From Bacteroidales bacterium (lineage in GTDB: Bacteria > Bacteroidota > Bacteroidia > Bacteroidales > F082), in assembly GCA_017428285.1 (NCBI GenBank), contig JAFRRE010000115.1, positions 1-64,000 on the forward strand: a stretch of DNA of 64,000 nt. The letters run 5' to 3'. Under the pieces are notes generated by a model that searched no databases, was not told the DNA's origin, and worked only from the letters and a program-made list of their open reading frames with translations. A program made the position numbers and the translations under genes. This document shows positions 62,044-64,000 of the stretch, in pieces. Position 1 is the stretch's first letter. Each line of letters begins with the position of its first letter.

Positions 62044-62882
62044 ATATACTGACATTCGATATTGAAGACTGGTACAACTGTGATTTCATCTCGGGGGACT
62101 TTGACTGGGACAAGTTCGATTATTGTCTGGATAAAGCCTTTATGCCTGTTTTGGATGAAATGGATAGGAGAGGGCTTAAAAGTACCTGCTTCTGCTTGGG
62201 TTGGCTGGCCGAAAAGCATCCTGATATCATCAAAGAAATCGCCCGTAGAGGCCATCAGATCGGTTGCCATAGCTATCAACATGAACTTTCTTTCCGTTTC
62301 ACGCCTGAGCAATTCAAGGATGATACCTTGAAGGCTAAACACTTGTTGGAAGATGCCATCGGTCAACCCGTTGAGGTCTTCCGTGCTCCTGGGTTCTCGA
62401 TCACGGAAAAGAATCCTTGGGCGATAGATACCCTTGTTGAGATGGGTTTCAAATATGATTGCTCGGTGTTCCCTGCAGAACATGACTACGGCGGAATGCC
62501 TCACTATGGCGCTTCGGAACCAACCATCTTAAAGACCCGAGCAGGCAATACCATTAAAGAGTTTCCCATCAATGTACACAGTGTCATGGGAAAACATATC
62601 GTTTTTTCAGGCGGTGGTTTCTTCCGTTTCTTCCCCTATTCAATCATCAAGAAATGGGCGAAACAGTCTCCTTATATGATGACTTATTTCCATCCTCGTG
62701 AGTTTGACCCCAGCACGCCAAAAGTTAAAAGCCTGCCTTTGAAGCGAAAAATCAAGACTTATATCAATGTCAGTGGCAATTTCAACAAATGGCAAAAACT
62801 AGTCACCGATTTTGAATTTGTCAATGTGGCGGAGGCTGACCGTAAGTTGGATTGGGATAAAGCAAGAGTTATTGAATTATGA
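62040..62882 (+). CDS. polysaccharide deacetylase (NodB-like)
   Basis: 280 aa, no signal peptide. LTFDIEDWYN gives the first Asp pair, RRGHQIGCHSYQHE the H-x3-H metal motif, VEVFRAPGFSI the arginine motif, and TYFHPREFDP the late His. The DUF3473-like end is typical of XrtA-associated and similar deacetylases. It probably removes N-acetyl from a sugar during glycan assembly. Confidence 0.88.
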   Translation: MNILTFDIEDWYNCDFISGDFDWDKFDYCLDKAFMPVLDEMDRRGLKSTCFCLGWLAEKHPDIIKEIARRGHQIGCHSYQHELSFRFTPEQFKDDTLKAKHLLEDAIGQPVEVFRAPGFSITEKNPWAIDTLVEMGFKYDCSVFPAEHDYGGMPHYGASEPTILKTRAGNTIKEFPINVHSVMGKHIVFSGGGFFRFFPYSIIKKWAKQSPYMMTYFHPREFDPSTPKVKSLPLKRKIKTYINVSGNFNKWQKLVTDFEFVNVAEADRKLDWDKARVIEL

Positions 62883-63817
62883 ATATTTTAATTACCGGCG
62901 TCCATGGTTTCGTGGGCTCCAATCTGGTGTCGTCGCTTAAAGGCAACCATACCATCTACGGTCTTGACATAGTCGCCCCGGAGAAAGAGGGGGTGGTCAA
63001 GACTTATTCATGGGATGACCTGGATCAAGGCAATGTCCCCGAGATAGATGCCATTATCCATCTGGCTGGAAAGGCGCACGACACAAAGAACCAAACCGAA
63101 GCGGAGGTTTATTTTAAGGTGAATACTGGGCTGACCCAGAAGATCTATGACTATTTCCTGGCATCTCCGGCCAAGAAGTTCATTTTCTTCAGCACAGCCA
63201 AAGCGGCTGCCGACAAAGTCGATGGCATCCTTACGGAAGACGTTGTTCCAACGCCTAAAGGGCCCTACGGGGAGAGTAAGATCGCTGCCGAAAAATACAT
63301 TCAGGAGCATCCTGCTGCTTCCGATAAACAGGTGTATATCCTTCGCCCTTGTATGATTCATGGCCCCGGTAACAAGGGCAACCTCAACCTGCTCTATAAA
63401 GTGGTGAGTAAAGGATTGCCATGGCCTCTCGGCGCCTTTGACAATCGTCGCACCTTCACCTCCATAGAGAATTTGTGCTTCGTCATCGATGGCTTGCTTG
63501 CCAAAGATGTACCGACAGGAATCTATAACATGGGTGACGATGAACCGCTCAGCACGAACGAACTCATCGAAATCATCTGTGAAAGCCTGGGTAAGAAAGC
63601 CCATATTTGGCACTTGTCGAAAGGCTTCATGACCTTTACAGCCAAAGTCTGCGGCAAGTTGCATCTTCCTTTAAACGAGGAAAGGCTTCGCAAATTGACC
63701 GAAAGCTATGTCTCCTCCAATGCCAAGATCAAAAAAGCGCTTGGAGTGGAACAGATGCCAGTGGCCGCTCGCGATGGATTGAAAAACACATTGGATTTCT
63801 TTAAAAACAAGCGTTAA
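62879..63817 (+). CDS. NAD-dependent epimerase/dehydratase (WbpV/GnaA-like position)
   Basis: 312 aa. ITGVHGFVGSNLV loop, IHLAGKAHDTKN, STAKAAADKVDG and YGESKIAAEKYI (Tyr-x3-Lys) show an extended SDR. Genes of this form commonly sit directly before a WecA/MraY-like transferase in O-antigen loci and epimerise UDP-GlcNAc-type sugars at C4 (for FucNAc or QuiNAc). Here the next gene is exactly of that type, overlapping by 1 bp. Confidence 0.85.
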   Translation: MNILITGVHGFVGSNLVSSLKGNHTIYGLDIVAPEKEGVVKTYSWDDLDQGNVPEIDAIIHLAGKAHDTKNQTEAEVYFKVNTGLTQKIYDYFLASPAKKFIFFSTAKAAADKVDGILTEDVVPTPKGPYGESKIAAEKYIQEHPAASDKQVYILRPCMIHGPGNKGNLNLLYKVVSKGLPWPLGAFDNRRTFTSIENLCFVIDGLLAKDVPTGIYNMGDDEPLSTNELIEIICESLGKKAHIWHLSKGFMTFTAKVCGKLHLPLNEERLRKLTESYVSSNAKIKKALGVEQMPVAARDGLKNTLDFFKNKR

Positions 63818-64000
63818 TGAATTGGTGGATTTATCTCATCATCACTGCAATTCTTGTCGTCGCTGAATTGGTGTATTTCAAGGTTGCCGACCATTTCAAT
63901 ATCATAGACAAGCCCAACGCCCGCTCGTCCCACAAGAAGGTTGTGGTTCGCGGCGGTGGCATTGTTATGGTCCTGGGCGCATGGCTCTATGCGGCATTTT
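63817..64000 (+). CDS. MraY/WecA-like glycosyl-1-phosphate transferase (partial)
   Basis: The first 61 codons are visible and the gene runs off the window. An N-terminal membrane helix (WIYLIITAILVVAELVYF) is followed by IIDKPNARSSHKKVVVRGGG, the DxPNxRSxH motif of UDP-HexNAc:polyprenol phosphate transferases. It initiates a glycan on undecaprenyl phosphate and is the second initiator in the window besides the PglC-type enzyme at 7469. Confidence 0.88.
   Translation, partial: MNWWIYLIITAILVVAELVYFKVADHFNIIDKPNARSSHKKVVVRGGGIVMVLGAWLYAAF

Overview
The window looks like chromosome from a member of the Bacteroidales. Reasons: two promoters match the Bacteroidetes pattern (TTTG, then TAnnTTTG after a 19-21 nt spacer), there are few Shine-Dalgarno-like sites, dispersed 'GAACACGGAT'-type and 'GGAATTCG'-type repeats occur between genes, and the surface-polysaccharide genes are of types common in that order. 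Every gene I can support lies on the + strand. I see no rRNA, tRNA or CRISPR array.

Layout. (1) 1-140: tail of a transposase. (2) 150-10798: a glycan operon with an acetyltransferase, three GT4 glycosyltransferases, an Fe-S 'F420H2 dehydrogenase-like' protein next to a pyruvyltransferase, a deacetylase, a PglC-type initiating transferase with a PglD-type acetyltransferase, and an ACP / ketosynthase III / SDR cassette. (3) 10799-11880: about 1 kb of repeats, structured DNA and a hexapeptide-acetyltransferase remnant. (4) 11881-25376: an AT-rich accessory island that looks like defence or toxin genes. It holds a caspase-like protease with a 31-aa membrane peptide, a 1238-aa protein with a nuclease-like N-terminus, a NACHT NTPase, two small paralogous proteins next to a radical SAM/SPASM enzyme, a cysteine-rich unknown, a HEPN RNase-like protein, a DarT remnant, and a SocA/Panacea antitoxin with its own promoter and an 18-bp palindrome. 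About 110 bp of related sequence occurs near both ends of this island (11184 and 24048).

(5) 25433-31705: fucose and deoxysugar supply, with a fucP fragment, a nucleotidyltransferase/GHMP fusion, a mutarotase, FucP, GDP-L-fucose synthesis (Gmd, Fcl) and RfbB. RfbB carries an in-frame hairpin insertion. (6) 31729-64000: a second, long glycan operon with its own promoter. It starts with pseudaminic acid synthesis (PseB, C, F, H-like, I; no PseG seen). Next come an AAC(3)-like acetyltransferase and a DUF4910-type peptidase-like protein, then an acyl/ketol module (two ACPs, two SDRs, a split transketolase, an acyl-AMP ligase, a KASIII). Flippase, polymerase and a capsule-synthesis-type protein follow. 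After these come a dicarboxylate module (TIM-barrel protein, Ldh-family dehydrogenase, CitE-like lyase, MmgE/PrpD, two-subunit fumarase), an acyltransferase, three ATP-grasp proteins with two secreted beta-propeller paralogues, a deacetylase, an epimerase, and the start of a WecA/MraY-type transferase.

Regions 2, 5 and 6 plausibly build one or two surface glycans (O-antigen or capsule) with fucose, pseudaminic acid and unusual acyl or carboxylate decorations. Region 4 appears to be an inserted accessory island. Its tightly packed genes from 12983 to 21024, continuing loosely to 23870, are the best candidate for an undescribed system. All functions come from reading motifs and from memory of families; no search was run.
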